From assembly GCF_021347895.1 (NCBI RefSeq), contig NC_067116.1, positions 42,665,628 to 42,729,627 on the forward strand: a stretch of DNA of 64,000 bases. Direction: 5' to 3'. The DNA is from Acanthochromis polyacanthus. Its lineage: Eukaryota; Chordata; Actinopteri; Pomacentridae. The position numbers were made by a program, and so were the translations under genes. Each line of letters begins with the position of its first letter. Position 1 is the first letter of the stretch. A model generated the notes under the pieces. It was not told the DNA's origin. It saw only the letters and a list, made by a program, of their open reading frames with translations, and did not search any database. Positions 38,334 through 50,900 of this stretch are shown piece after piece.

Positions 38334-41300
38334 ATGGAGGGAAGTCATCCGTCACAGGAACAACACGACGCCGTCACCTGGTTCAAAAAGTCTCAGCTCC
38401 AGTCTGTGATCTGCAACGGTGTAGTGCCAGAATGGTTTCATGGCATCATTTCCAGGAAGTAAGTTCACGAGTTTTATCTCTGTCTGCAATCTACTTCAGT
38501 GCAGGAATGTGGAGGGTTATGATACAAGAAAAATAAATCCACTTTACAGCATGCAGGGCATGATTTACTGCGTGTGCTCTCATAGTAGGTTTTGTGTTTT
38601 CAGGATGTTTACTCTACTCTACACATAAAAATATTGTCTTGTTAAAAGAGATTTTCTTTGTTTAGTTTCTGTCTGGAACACATGAAGCAAAGTTTACGTT
38701 ACAGTCACAAAAAATAAGGCTTAAAATACATCTGTGATATGTGAGTAATGAGTAAAAATACATGTGCTTTAACAAAGGTCAACAGGGAAAAACAAAAACA
38801 CCAAAATGACACATTTTCAGGAAGTGATAAACTTCTTGAGGAAGCTCACGACAACCACGTTGTTTGTTTGCCTGTTTGTTCAAAACACTTTTTTTAACTT
38901 CAGTTTTAGACAATGATCAAAACAAACACGCAAACGCATATTTTAATCCACTCTGTTTAGAACAATTTTGTCCAAAAAAAGTAAAAATTTGGCAGCAAGA
39001 AAAAAAGTGTAGAAACTGTGAAAATACCAGCAGATATCTATAAAATAATTCTATTTTATGTTCATGTAAATGTCCATGTCCTGACACCAAATCCAAAGAA
39101 ACTAGGAGAAAAGAATGTTTAAAATATTTTTTAAAGCACCAAATAAGTCTAGAGTTCCCCCTAAAGTTCCCACTCACCGATGACCAAACTGAATCTCAAA
39201 TAACAGTTAAAATGAAATCTCATTTTTGGCATCATTTTTTCACTGATGTCTCTTGTAACTGTGGGAGCATTTTTTTTAAAAATCAATTTTATTTTAAATA
39301 ACTATTACGCATGGAAAATGTGTCCCACAACAATCCTGTTCACATAACTTTTTAGCTGGTAGAAGAAAACAGTGAATCACATGAAACGCTGGAATTAACA
39401 CATCAAGCAGTTTTCCTAAAGAATGAGTAGAGCAAAGCTGTGTCCTTTCTTCTATTTTTCATATTTTCCTCACATTGTCAGCCTTGATTGACCGTCTCAC
39501 TCTGCCTCATATTATCAGGATCAGACTCATTCTTTGGACTGTTTTCCATCAGTCAGTTTGTCCTCTTGGTCAGCAGTAACAGCTAGCTAAATATCTAGCT
39601 TCTACTACTGAGAAAAAGATCACATTAGCATGGATTAGCAACCCTGTTACTGTGATTAGAGCAGAGTTAGCAAACAACACAGAAAACATGGAATAAAAAT
39701 GGTACCATTGATGTGTAAGCTGAGCCAATCAATCCTGTGATCATTTATTACCTATTATTGATGAATATGGAGCAGAAAATTATAAAAGAGAAAGTTTATT
39801 TATCCAAAAATTTGAAGCCCAAATGTCGTCCAATTCTGGAATGACCCATAACTACAAGACCAAACTGTTAATCATGCCCTTTAACTCATGATGAATCACA
39901 GATATGTCAGTTGAATGGTGGACTTTCCTCTTATAATATTTTATTTTCTCCTTTGTATTACTGTTCAACACAGTGTAATGGATATCTATTGACTTTGTTG
40001 ACATGAATATTTATCAGACTGTTCTGTTTGAATGGTTTGTCTTTGAACTTCTTGGTGCAGCGTGATCAAAAGCCTCTTCCTGTCAATATTAACATGACAA
40101 GTTCTCACAGAAAAGTGACTCCAGGTGTGGTTTAAACACAATCCAACCCCATTAAACCTACAGATGAAAATATCTGTGTGAAAGGCGCCTTTGTCTGTCC
40201 TGATTTGTGTAGGACGGCGGAGGAACTGCTCGTGTCCAAGCCTCCGGGCTACTTCCTCATCAGAGTCAGTGAGAGCAGGATCGGCTACACTCTCTCTTAT
40301 CGGTGAGCGTTTGCAGGATTAAATAAGCTTTATTCAAAAGTTTGCACTCAGAAACTCAGCCCGACATTTAAAATCCTGCTCCTCAGTGCCGATGACCGCT
40401 GCAGACATTTCATGATCGATGTGTTGGAGGACGGTCGCTACATCATCCTGGGGGAGGACAGGTGTCACCGGAGTCTGCAGGACCTGGTGGACTTTCATCA
40501 CAGGACTCCCATCATGCCTTTCTGCCAGGTGCTGACTGTGGCGTGTGGACAGGTGAGGAAGTCTGTTTGTAATGCTGCCGGCATGCATTAAAGATTTATG
40601 TGGGTTATTGTAGTGCATGCATTGTCCTCTGCTGTTAGTAAATGGAGTAATATGAGCTCAGTTCATGCATGTGAATTACAATAAAAACCTTATACCACCT
40701 TATGTTTGCTTTCTTCTGTGCCATCTGTCTTTTTTGTTTCATGTAAAGTCCTCAGAAAACATCGACTATGCAGAGCTACTGTTTCCCCAAAGACTTCCCA
40801 CCTCCAACACCAGGTTGCCACCAAACAACTCCCCCAGCATGACTCCCCCAGTGTCCCAGGAAGATGTCCCACCTGCTATTCCTTACCGACCGGAAAACCT
40901 GGACAGCCCCACAGTTCTTCTCCCAAACAGCCAACCAAACCGGCTCTACCCTCGTTTGGAGGATGGATCTCGACACGTCAACGCTCCACTTCCAGCCACG
41001 GTAATATTTCCTTGAAAAAAGGCCGTTTTTAAAATTCTTAGAATGAAAGGTACCCAAATGTTTTCTGATCAAAGAGGTTCTTAAACAAATGCCTATTTAA
41101 GAGGTTTCTATTGGAAGCAGCTTCTTTATGGGTATTTATAAGATGCTGGATTTAGTTATTTAAAGTAGAAATCTCAGTGTGAGATGATCAAGGCTTGGCT
41201 CCTCTGCTGCCTTGAAATGAAATCACAGATAAGTTTCCATATAAATGTTTTCACAAAGTGAATATTTAAAGGCCCTGAAATCAATCAGCTTCTTACTAAG

Positions 41301-44300
41301 AGCAGTTGAGATCATTTTTCAGTTGTTTCACATGAAATGATTCTGTCTTTCTGCTTTATTTTCACTGCTTTTACTGGGGCTCAGTTAAAAAAAAAAGGGT
41401 GATGTCATGCACTTTTGCTCACAAGCCAGGATTTAGCAGCCTTTAAATCAAAATGTGATGAGAGATGTGGGGTTGTTTTCTTGTGTTGCCTTCACTGACA
41501 AACTAATTCTGATCCAAATCCACCCATATGGTGCTGATGAAGCAGAGTTTTTGAGTGTTGAACTCAGATTCAAAACCAAGTTTTCAGCAGCTGTAACAAT
41601 AATCCTTTAAACAATGCCTGTGAAAATTTTTCATCTCCATTGGCAGTTTTCCCTGTGAAAGCTTTTCACCACTGAATTGTAGTCAATCTAATCAGGCTGT
41701 TTTGACAAGAATTTACAAAAGACTCTTTCATGTCAAAGTGAAAATGGATTTCTACAAAGTAATGTCAGTTAATTAAAAATCTACAGTCTAACAATGCGCC
41801 TGCAAATACATTCATTTTCTACATGTCTGTAGTTACCAGATGCATCTCTGGTTGCAATTAAAGCCTTGACCTTTAGTGGGTGGGTCTCAGTCAGACTCGT
41901 ACATCTGGACACTGGAATTTTACCTCATTCTTCTTTGCAAATCTGCTCAAGCTTTGTCAGGTTGCACAGGGATAGTGAGAAAACAGCTCTTTTCAAGTCC
42001 AAGCGCAAATTCTCGGTTGGATTGAGGTCTGGATCCTGACTCGGCTACTGTAGAACATTCACTTCATTGTTTTTAAACCATTTCCGTGTAGCTTTGTCTC
42101 TATATTTTGGATCATTGTCTTTCTGGAAAACACATCTTCTCCCAAGCAGCAGTTTACTTGCAGACTGCATCGGGTTATCCTGTGGGATACTTTGCTGCAT
42201 TCATTTTACCCTCTTCACAAGCCTTTCAGGGCCTGCAGCCAAAAAGCATCCCCACATCATGATGCTGCCACCACCACGCTTCATGTCATGATGCCACCAC
42301 CACCATGCTTCATGTCATGATGCTGCCACCACCATGCTTCATGTCATGATGCTGCCACCACCATGCTTCATGTCATGATGCTACCACCACCATGCTTCAC
42401 ATCATGATAGTGCCACCACCATGCTTCACATCATGATGCTGCCACCACCACGCTTCATGTCATGATGCTACCACCACCATGCTTCATGTCATGATGCCAC
42501 CACCACCATGCTTCATGTCATGATGCTGCCACCACCATGGTTCATGTCATGATGCTACCACCACCATGCTTCACATCATGATAGTGCCACTACCATGCTT
42601 CACGTCATGATGCTGCCACCACCATGCTTCATGTCATGATGCTACCACCACCATGCTTCATATCATGATAGTGCCACCACCATGCTTCACATCATGACGC
42701 TGCCACCACCATGCTTCACGTCATGATGCTGCCACCACCATGCTTCACGTCATGATGCTACCACTACCATGCTTCACGTCATGATGCTACCACCACCATG
42801 CTTCACATCATGATAGTGCCACCACCATGCTTCACATCATGATGCTGCCACCACCATGCTTCACGTCATGATGCTGCCACCACCATGCTTCACGTCATGA
42901 TGCTACCACTACCATGCTTCACGTCATGATGCTGCCACCACCATGCTTCACATCATGATGCTGCCACCACCATGCTTCATGTCATGATGCTACCACCACC
43001 ATGCTTCATATCATGATAGTGCCACCACCATGCTTCACGTCGTGATGCTACCACCACCATGCTTCATGTCATGATGCTGCCACCACCATGCTTCACGTCG
43101 TGATGCTGCCACCACCATGCTTCATGTCATGATGCTGCCACCACCATGCTTCACGTCGTGATGCTACCACCACCATGCTTCATGTCATGATAGTGCCACC
43201 ACCATGCTTCACGTCGTGATGCTGCCACCACCATGCTTCATGTCATGATGCTACCACCACCATGCTTCATATCATGATAGTGCCACCACCATGCTTCATG
43301 TCATGATGCTACCACCACCATGCTTCATATCATGATAGTGCCACCACCATGCTTCACGTCGTGATGCTACCACCACCATGCTTCATGTCATGATGCTGCC
43401 ACCACCATGCTTCACGTCATGATGCTGCCACCACCATGCTTCATGTCATGATGCTGCCACCACCATGCTTCACGTCGTGATGCTACCACCACCATGCTTC
43501 ATGTCATGATGCTGCCACCACCATGCTTCACGTCATGATGCTGCCACCACCATGCTTCATGTCATGATGCTGCCACCACCATGCTTCAGAGTGCGGATGG
43601 TGTGTTTGTGATGATGTGCAGTGTTAGATTTCCACCAAAAACATCATTTGTCTGATGGTCAAAAAGCTAAATTTTGGTCTCATTCGACCAAATAACCTTC
43701 TTCAAGCTGATCTCAGAATCTTGCACATACCCTTTGGTGAATTCCTGTCTAGACTTATAATAAACTTTTCCAACAGTGTCTTTCTCTTTTCCACTCCCCC
43801 ATAAAGCTTTGACTGGGAAAGAACAGGCAAGAGTTGTTTTATGAACAGTCTCTCTCATCTCAGCTACTAAAGCTTGTAACTTCTTTAGAGGAGTCATAGA
43901 CATCTTCTTGGCCTCCCTCACTAGTCTCTTTCTTGTGCCGTCTTGCAAGGCATATTTACGTGTATACCAAGTTCCTTCCATTTCTGATATGCAGTAATTC
44001 AATGTTGAAAAGCAAAAAAAGGGGAAGACCTCCAAGGGGAACGAATACTTGTTTTAGGCACTGCATTTTCTAACAATCTTTTATGCTGTATTTTTGTATT
44101 TTTCATGTCTACTACCTCTAGCCTGTGCCAAAAACCAGAAAGAGATACGACTTCAACCAGCCTCCTGAAGTCCCTTCTCGAAATGTTGTTCCTGTGAAGC
44201 AGAACCAGGCTTGCATCAGAACCGTTTCTGCACCTGACAGTCCCTCCACGTCCACAGCCTCTCAACAACCAGCAAAGAATCAGGAAGGAAAGCCATCAGT

Positions 44301-44547
44301 CGTCACCAACCTGAAGAACTTCAAGAAGAAATTCCAAAAGAACAGAAGCACTTCACAGGATAATACATATGCAGAGATCAATGCTGAGGCAGCTGATAGG
44401 AGTGGAAATACTGAGTCAGAGTACGAGGAGATCACAGGAGACCCCAACCTTATGGGTTCACCATTTTCCTACACTGATGTGAGACTGACTGATGAAATGT
44501 TACCTCAAGAGTACCTGAAACCTCCACCGTTTGCACCAGGCTTCTGA
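38334..44547 (+). CDS. hsh2d: Haematopoietic SH2-domain adaptor (HSH2D), complete, five exons
   Basis: HSH2D is a cytosolic adaptor linked to T- and B-cell antigen receptor signalling. Exons: 38,334-38,458, 40,213-40,302, 40,387-40,552, 40,749-41,000, 44,122-44,547, all GT-AG with matching phases. The product has 352 residues, about the length of the mammalian protein. The SH2 domain spans about 34-127: WFHGIISRK at its start, GYFLIRVSES containing the phosphotyrosine-binding Arg59, and a closing hydrophobic segment. The tail is proline-rich and carries tyrosine motifs IDYAEL (Tyr134), TYAEI (Tyr294) and EYEEI (Tyr312). Position after rab8a matches mammalian order (RAB8A-HSH2D). The fourth intron holds a transposon remnant and a minisatellite. 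The identity rests on domain, length and synteny. Confidence 0.88.
38459..40212. other. hsh2d intron 1, nothing recognised
   Basis: This is 1.75 kb of AT-rich sequence. No repeat ends, RNA gene or alternative exon was found. Confidence 0.5.
41613..44062 (-). mobile_element. DNA transposon remnant filling hsh2d intron 4
   Basis: The left end (from ATGCCTGTGAAAATTTTTCATC) and the complement of the right end (AGTGCCTAAAACAAGTATTC) align over about 70 bp (for example CCATTGGCAG against CCTTGGAGGT, and CACCACTGAATTG against CAACATTGAATTA), so they are diverged long terminal inverted repeats. The minus strand contains a transposase-like piece, HGGGSIMMWGCF, near 42,235-42,275. The arrangement fits a Tc1/mariner-type element or derivative. 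About 1.33 kb of its length is a secondary minisatellite. No clear target duplication was found. Confidence 0.65.
42256..43589. repeat. 29-bp minisatellite, about 46 units
   Basis: The unit is of the form CATGATGCTGCCACCACCAT plus GCTTCATGT. About 46 head-to-tail copies fill 1.33 kb. Variation is concentrated at three sites: GCTGCC, GCTACC or TAGTGCC; CACGTC, CATGTC, CACATC or CATATC; and CATGATG or CGTGATG. Variants recur in blocks, showing higher-order duplication of several units at once. The first unit is continuous with transposase-like sequence of the surrounding element. Confidence 0.95.
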
Positions 44548-44835
44548 TACACAGGCATATAAGAAAGCCATGTACATATTGATAAATCCCTGGATGCTTC
44601 ATTTCTGAATCAAACCAAAGATGGAGGATAGTGTGGACATCTTATTCCAGTTTGGTGGTGCAGCCTGCAGAGAAAACGGAGAATACAGCACTTTTTCAAC
44701 TTTCAAGGTCGACATTCATCAGAAATTTTGCCTTAAAAAGGTCTTGAAAGGGAAAAAGTTTCATTATTATGGCCATAATTGCTTTTGGGTAATATTCTTA
44801 TTCTTTCTTTGTAATAAATAAAACTGTACAGATGG
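44548..44835 (+). other. hsh2d 3' UTR
   Basis: A short non-coding tail runs from the stop to AATAAA at 44,813-44,818, which is the likely processing signal. Confidence 0.5.
44813..44818 (+). terminator. Probable hsh2d poly(A) signal AATAAA
   Basis: This is the first canonical hexamer after the hsh2d stop, about 265 bp downstream. Confidence 0.5.
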
Positions 44836-45009
44836 CTAATACAAAGACTGAAAACAGAATTAAACAACCTGGCTCTGTTGAAGGAGACTAAATCTAAAGC
44901 AATTATCTTTTTTTGGTTGATAAATACAAAAGCTGTTCACCGTGTACATTCTTTACATAGGACATTTTGCAATTTAGATTTTTCTTACAGTTTATTTTTA
45001 TTTACTGCA

Positions 45010-45120
45010 CATTTTTGTATCTATCTATCTATCATCTTTATGGTGGTGGGAATGGTACTCCTTCTGCTGTAGCAACCACATTACCCCTCAGGAATTAATA
45101 AAGTATTTCTATTCTATTCC
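45010..45120 (+). mobile_element. LINE 3' tail fragment (Rex/L2-like)
   Basis: The text TGCTGTAGCAACCACATTAC, CCCTCAGGAATTAATAAAGT and then TTCTATTCTATTCC is the characteristic 3' terminus of fish Rex1/L2-group LINEs, which end in short tandem repeats. Only the tail is present. Confidence 0.5.
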
Positions 45121-46449
45121 AAACTGAAGTGTAAAAAAGTTGCTGCTTTACAGGGTTTATCTGGTAGGCTCTGATTTGGCTTGGATGGTCACACTTTAGA
45201 GGTGCTAGTAGTCCAATTTGGTTCACTAGCTATTTCACTAGCTATTTCACCCCCTTTCCAAGCTTTGCGCTAAGCTAAGCTAAGCTAGCTTAAGCTAAGC
45301 TGTTTCTTCACACTGATATGAGAGCGATATCTTTATTTACCAAAGTGTGAAACTACTACTTCAAACTTTCTGAAGCTTATAAATGTGCACAAATGTATAA
45401 AATTATTGAACAGATTAAACACTTATCTTCATGAGACTGAAATTAATGCCATTGATGCACTGTATATTCTTTACTTTTTTTATTTGTTTCATTCAAGAGA
45501 GACATTACAAAGAAATATTGTTACATAAAAGGAAGTTATGCAACTAGGTTGTCCGTAGCTGAAGCTAATTTCCTGCCAGTTTCAGGGTAGAGGTTGCTAT
45601 GCCTCTATGATAATATTATGAAATGTGGAAAGGAAGAGGGAGGAAGTTTTTTGCAGCACATGTAAATTAGAAATAGATCTGTTATCTGAAATGTGATGCG
45701 GAAGCTGGAAGTGAGAGACGCTGGTCAAAATTCAATTTTATACAGCTTTGAGTTTTTACCTTTCATCATGTAGCAGGATGTGAAGATTGTGAAGCGTAGA
45801 AGTCATGTGATGCCAATAATAGCTCACATTTATGCCTGTAACGAGATAGGATGTGACGCGTGTTTTTGTTAAATGACTGAACTAATAAAGCATCTAAAAA
45901 TGTGCAGTTTGTGTTATTTTCTAATGCTGCAGTGGTGTCATGATCGGCTGGGATTTAATCCAACCAGGAACCTTTATCTCATGTTAATCCCCTTCTAATC
46001 CCGTCTTTTCTGTCTGAATTTGTCGGTCTTCAGATCATGTGGGGTTTGAAGTCAGATCAGATCCCTTCATACCAAGCTAAGAGGAAACACCTGTATAGAC
46101 TACCATCTAGTGGCAGAAAACTACAACAGTAGTGCTGCTCAGATCCTTGATCTAACACCACAATATCAAAGTGTTGACTTTAATTCAGGAGTTGTTTTCG
46201 TAATCTGATCATATCTTTTAGTTTATTGTGAAAATAACCCAGTGGCTGATGTAAATGGAAAAATGTGATTATAGCACCTCAAAATTATGCTCCAGTAGTG
46301 ACTTTCTATCACTGGTTTGTCACTTTGTGTCCTAAAAGCAAAGTTCATTCTGATATTACAAATAAGTTAATTATAGAAGCCCACTACTGCTAGAAAAAAA
46401 AAAGAACAACAGTAAGATAACCATGAAAAACAACACGTTCCATGACTTC

Positions 46450-46491
<42 letters not shown>

Positions 46492-47386
46492 AGAATTCAA
46501 ACAAAACATACTTGAAAAACAACAAAACTAAATAAAAAGTATATACTCACAGTGATGTTTGTATGAGATGGTTATGCTGACTGGTTTTGCCTCATAGCCT
46601 AGATCATATTTCTTCAATATAATTATACCTTTAATTACTTTAATTCTTTACCATTATTGATAGTTTTTGTTTCTTTTTTCTCCTGTTGATAATTTGCTCA
46701 AAGGTGAAACCAACCAAGTTAATTGTTCTGTACAGCTTCACAGCTGTCCAATAAATAATGTTTATTTGAGATCTGGTAGCATTCTCAGTGTGAATGTGGC
46801 TGCTAAGGTAAAATAAAGCTTGTTTCTGAAAAGTACAGCTGAAAATTTAAACAGACACTGCCAGTGATGTATGTTTTAGGGGGTTATAGTCACTGTATTA
46901 AAAATACACATTGTATATATTAAATATCAACATAATAAGAATCCTGTGATCATGAATTATTTAATCAAATAATCAATTTTTCCCTAAAGATATTTTTATG
47001 TTTCACAGCAGAATATTAACAGCAGTAACAGTATTGTGTCACAGGTAACCAAATAATGCTGAAAATTCATTATATTGTACGATAAGTTGCTGTAGCTGAT
47101 AAATTTGTCATCACATGGGACAAGATTTTCAATATTTAAATCATAACTAAACTATGATTGGTGAACACAGCAGCATCTATTCTCCTGGAATATTTTGAAC
47201 AGTGGTCACCCCAAAAACCAAAACGTACCCGTATTAGTCCATGCACATAAGATAATTAGGAGCATTTACTTTAAAATAAGAAGCAAAGGTTTCCCACTTA
47301 GCAGGAAACATTCTATCTCGTTTAACAAACATATTTTAGTATAGTGTTCAGAAAACATTTTAAGGACACGGTGGCACCTGGTGGAC
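45120..47386. other. Intergenic spacer between hsh2d and tax1bp3
   Basis: A small (AAGCT)n-like stretch lies at about 45,265-45,302 and an (ATCT)n microsatellite at 46,452-46,491. The rest is AT-rich without any recognised exon, RNA gene or element ends. Confidence 0.5.
46452..46491. repeat. (ATCT)n microsatellite
   Basis: Ten perfect tetranucleotide units. Confidence 0.95.
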
Positions 47387-47695
47387 ATGCGTGGATTCGC
47401 CGGCCAGCAAGGATGCGAGGACCCGTCCAACGCTGTTTGCAGCTTTAATTTTGTTTTTCGTTTTAATCACCCCAAGACTTTCTGTGGCTCCATCAGACCC
47501 CTTTCTGCAGCTTCCTGTGTCAACCTGATATCCATAAACTCTGAAGATCACCGGGAGGTCACTGTTTGTCAGAACCGTATAAGGATACAACACGACCAGG
47601 TCCTCTCGACTCTTGAGAGGGCAGCAGACCTTTACAAAATCCGATTTACACCTCCTGTCTATTCCAGAGTGTGTGGGGCCACGGTCAACAGTTAA
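47387..47695 (+). other. Unassigned 102-codon ATG open frame upstream of tax1bp3
   Basis: An ATG-started frame of 102 codons in GC-richer sequence ends 227 bp before the tax1bp3 start codon. It has eight or nine cysteines spread without a recognisable motif and no domain I know; the minus strand is also open here. It may be chance in promoter-proximal CpG-rich DNA, a distal 5' exon, or part of an unrecognised element. I do not claim a gene. Confidence 0.15.
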
Positions 47696-47921
47696 ACGCC
47701 GCCCTCCTTGGCCGCTGCGGTGACACGAAACGAGCTAACCCGTTGTTCCAGGAGGCGGAGTGACATCATCCGAGAAGCCGTTGGTTTCCAGCTCGGGATC
47801 AGCCCGCTGTTACTCATGTAGAGTCCCGGGAAGTTACCTACGCGTCGAAAACCCCCGTTTTTAATTTCACTTTTCTTGCTGCTTTTCATCACTGTTCAGC
47901 CTCAGACAACTCAGCGGCACT

Positions 47922-50900
47922 ATGTCTTTCGTCCCCGGTCAGCCGGTCACCGCCGTGGTGGTAAGTTTGGAGCTGCTTCCACTCACCGGGACTCTATTGT
48001 TCCGCTCCGACCTTAAATCTTTAACGGTAACAACTCTCAATGTTAGTTGACCAGACATGCTAACTAACCAGCTAACTACCAGACGTTAGCTAGCTGCTTT
48101 AACTGTAACTTGATTTTCTTTGTGTAGCTGAAGTCAGCACAGTGGCAGCAGCTTTCTACATCGCTAAAACGTCAGCTAGCAACGTTAAATTTAACAACAT
48201 AACTCGTTAAATTAACGGAAAAGTGGTTCTTGGACTAGAAAGTAACATAACATTTTGTAAACCGCTAATTAAAAGGTTTGTTAACGTTTTGACAGAACTA
48301 GCCTTTAAAATGGGCGTCACCTCTGTCGGGAATCGACCTACATGCAGCGTTACAGGATACAATAAAAGTGTTGTTTGCTCAATTTATCATATCAGAACTT
48401 TCAATGAAGATTTAAAATCAGTACAGTGAAGTGTTAGATGAAACTAGGGATAGATAGTTGGGATTTTTCAACCGTAAATGTCATATGTGAGGGTTGGAAA
48501 GAGGGCAGTAAGGCAGGTTGACTTCCCCACTGTGCAGCCTTGTTCAGACATGAGATATGCAACATTCCTGGCTTTATCAATCCGTTGAAGTGAAGGCATT
48601 CAGACAGAAGTCACTTTTATATCATTGTTGTTCCTCACAGATTTATTCAGGCACAACCACCTACTACAGTGATTCAGTATTTGTCATTCAAGCAAGATGA
48701 GACAACACAGCAAGTGACGTTTAATGCATAGCAACGCAATAGCAAAACAAAATGTAAACGTCTAGCAGCCTCAAACTCTGCCCCATGTGTGGTGATAATC
48801 CAACTACTACTTGACAAATAAATGCATAAAAGAACAATGTGACTTGCTGTTAGATCCTGATCCATGTCTGGGATATTTTATACTATAAATTAATCAATGG
48901 CACTACTTTTGCTGCTTGCATAAATTTGTGCTTTTTTTTCAAGATGCTCATAGATCCTACTTCTTTCTGATGCTGCAGGTCTTTGATAATCTCAGAGGAA
49001 GCAACCAGACTAAACCATAACCTAACCCGTCTGATGCAATTGAAAAATACACAGTGTGACTTGTCCTTGGATGTCATAATTTGTAAATTAACATAATTAA
49101 CGAGATGCTCATATGGATTCTGCTGCTGTCTGATGCTGCAGATATTTAATAAGTTCAGAAGAAAGACTCCTAAACAACTGGAAGCAACAAACTTAGCTTA
49201 GACTGTTGACAGCTCATCTGTCTGATGTGAAATAAAAAGTACACAGAGTGACTTTATCTTGTCTCCATGTGGGAAATAATTTATATTCTTATTTTAAGAT
49301 TTACATATTTAAATACATTCAGAGGAGAGACATTTTGTGTGATGTTTTTGGATGGATATTTGTGCTTAAATATGGAAAAAGGCCTTCCTGAAATCACTTC
49401 ACACAGCTCAAAGTACAGTTGCTTTGTGTGCCTATCTTTTAATGTGACTGGGTGCAGCTCAAACTTGTGACGTGTTGAGAAGGAAACGTTACTCAATCCA
49501 GCTTAGTAAGATTGCCGTCATGACTTTTGTGGAATTATGACCAGGTTGTGCATTTAAAGGCCAGAGAAGTAGGAGTGGAGACATAGAATTAAACTTGGTA
49601 AAACATTTCCAAAATTAATCAACACAGCACCACCATATTATGTAATAAAAGCACCAAAAATGCCACAAGAAATTAAGGATAAAGGGCTAATAGAATGAGA
49701 CAAAATATTGGGTAAAACCAGAAAAGCATGGGTAAAAAATAAGTATGTTGTTGTGTTGTTTTAAATTGGAATAAAAACATTGTTCAGTCCTCTATTTGTC
49801 ATAGATATTAATTTGGTATTTCTTCTGGCCAAAGACACCTGAATGTCAAAGAAGTGAAATCATTCTCTTTCTACTTATTGGGGTAATAGAAGGTCTACCT
49901 GTGAGGCCTATAAGGAGCAAGTGAAGTTTTAAAATGGTTGCAAATCTGGTCTGACTGACTGGCAAACAGTTCCAGTCATCCTCGGAGTTCATTGTGTCAG
50001 CGACAGCACTGAAACACTGTGTTGTTATTCACAAGAGGCCGTCTTTGTGTTTAAGGAGTCCCACTGTCATCCGTCCATCTGTTGTAGTGAATCTGGAGCT
50101 GCTTGTCATTGTCAAGGGCAGGACTCTATTAATAAAGTCCCCGTCTGGACTTCAGTTAGCAGCGGAATGAGCCATTTGTACGCTTAAATGTAGAAAAATG
50201 AGTCTGGTGGATAAAAGAAAGCCTCTCAGGATGATAAGTCCAGTTTCTTTGCACCTGCACAGTAATTTCAGAACTTCAGTGTAACTCAGCAACACAATCT
50301 GTTGTATAAGAGGATGAGTTTTTTGATGAATGTGAATACTTGAAGTCCCAATAGTTAACAGTGAACAGTTTACAAACGTTTCATGAAGAGAAGCAATGAC
50401 TTCATGTTCCATTCAAACTGGTTTCTCTCATAAACAAGAGCTGAATGATGCAAGAAGCTGTCTTGTTAATATCTAATTTTGGATTTTCTTTTCTTAAACA
50501 GCAACGAATTGAGATCCAGAAGTTGCGGCAAGGGAATAATCTGATTCTGGGCTTCAGCATCGGAGGAGGGATAGACCAGGACCCAGGGCAGAACCCCTTC
50601 TCTGAGGACAAGACCGATAAAGTAAGTTTATGTACAGATTTAGCTCTTTATGTGCCGTGATTACAGCCATGGCCATAAGTTTGGACACAGCATGACTTAC
50701 TATGTCTGTTTTGATGTCTGTTACAGAACATAACTAATATTTTTTGACAACACCAGTTTAATTAGTCAACAAATCAACAAGGGATATAATATTATCAATA
50801 AATTCCAACAATTGGAACAACTTTGTTCCCAAAACATAATATTAGAAGAAAATAACAAAAAAATGCAGTACTTTCACAACTGAATTTGGTAAGAATAACA

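Noticed and set aside
42067..44035. Open frames around the hsh2d intron 4 repeat
   Set aside because: They belong to a decayed transposon and a 29-bp array whose unit is not a multiple of three, so no protein is conserved through it.
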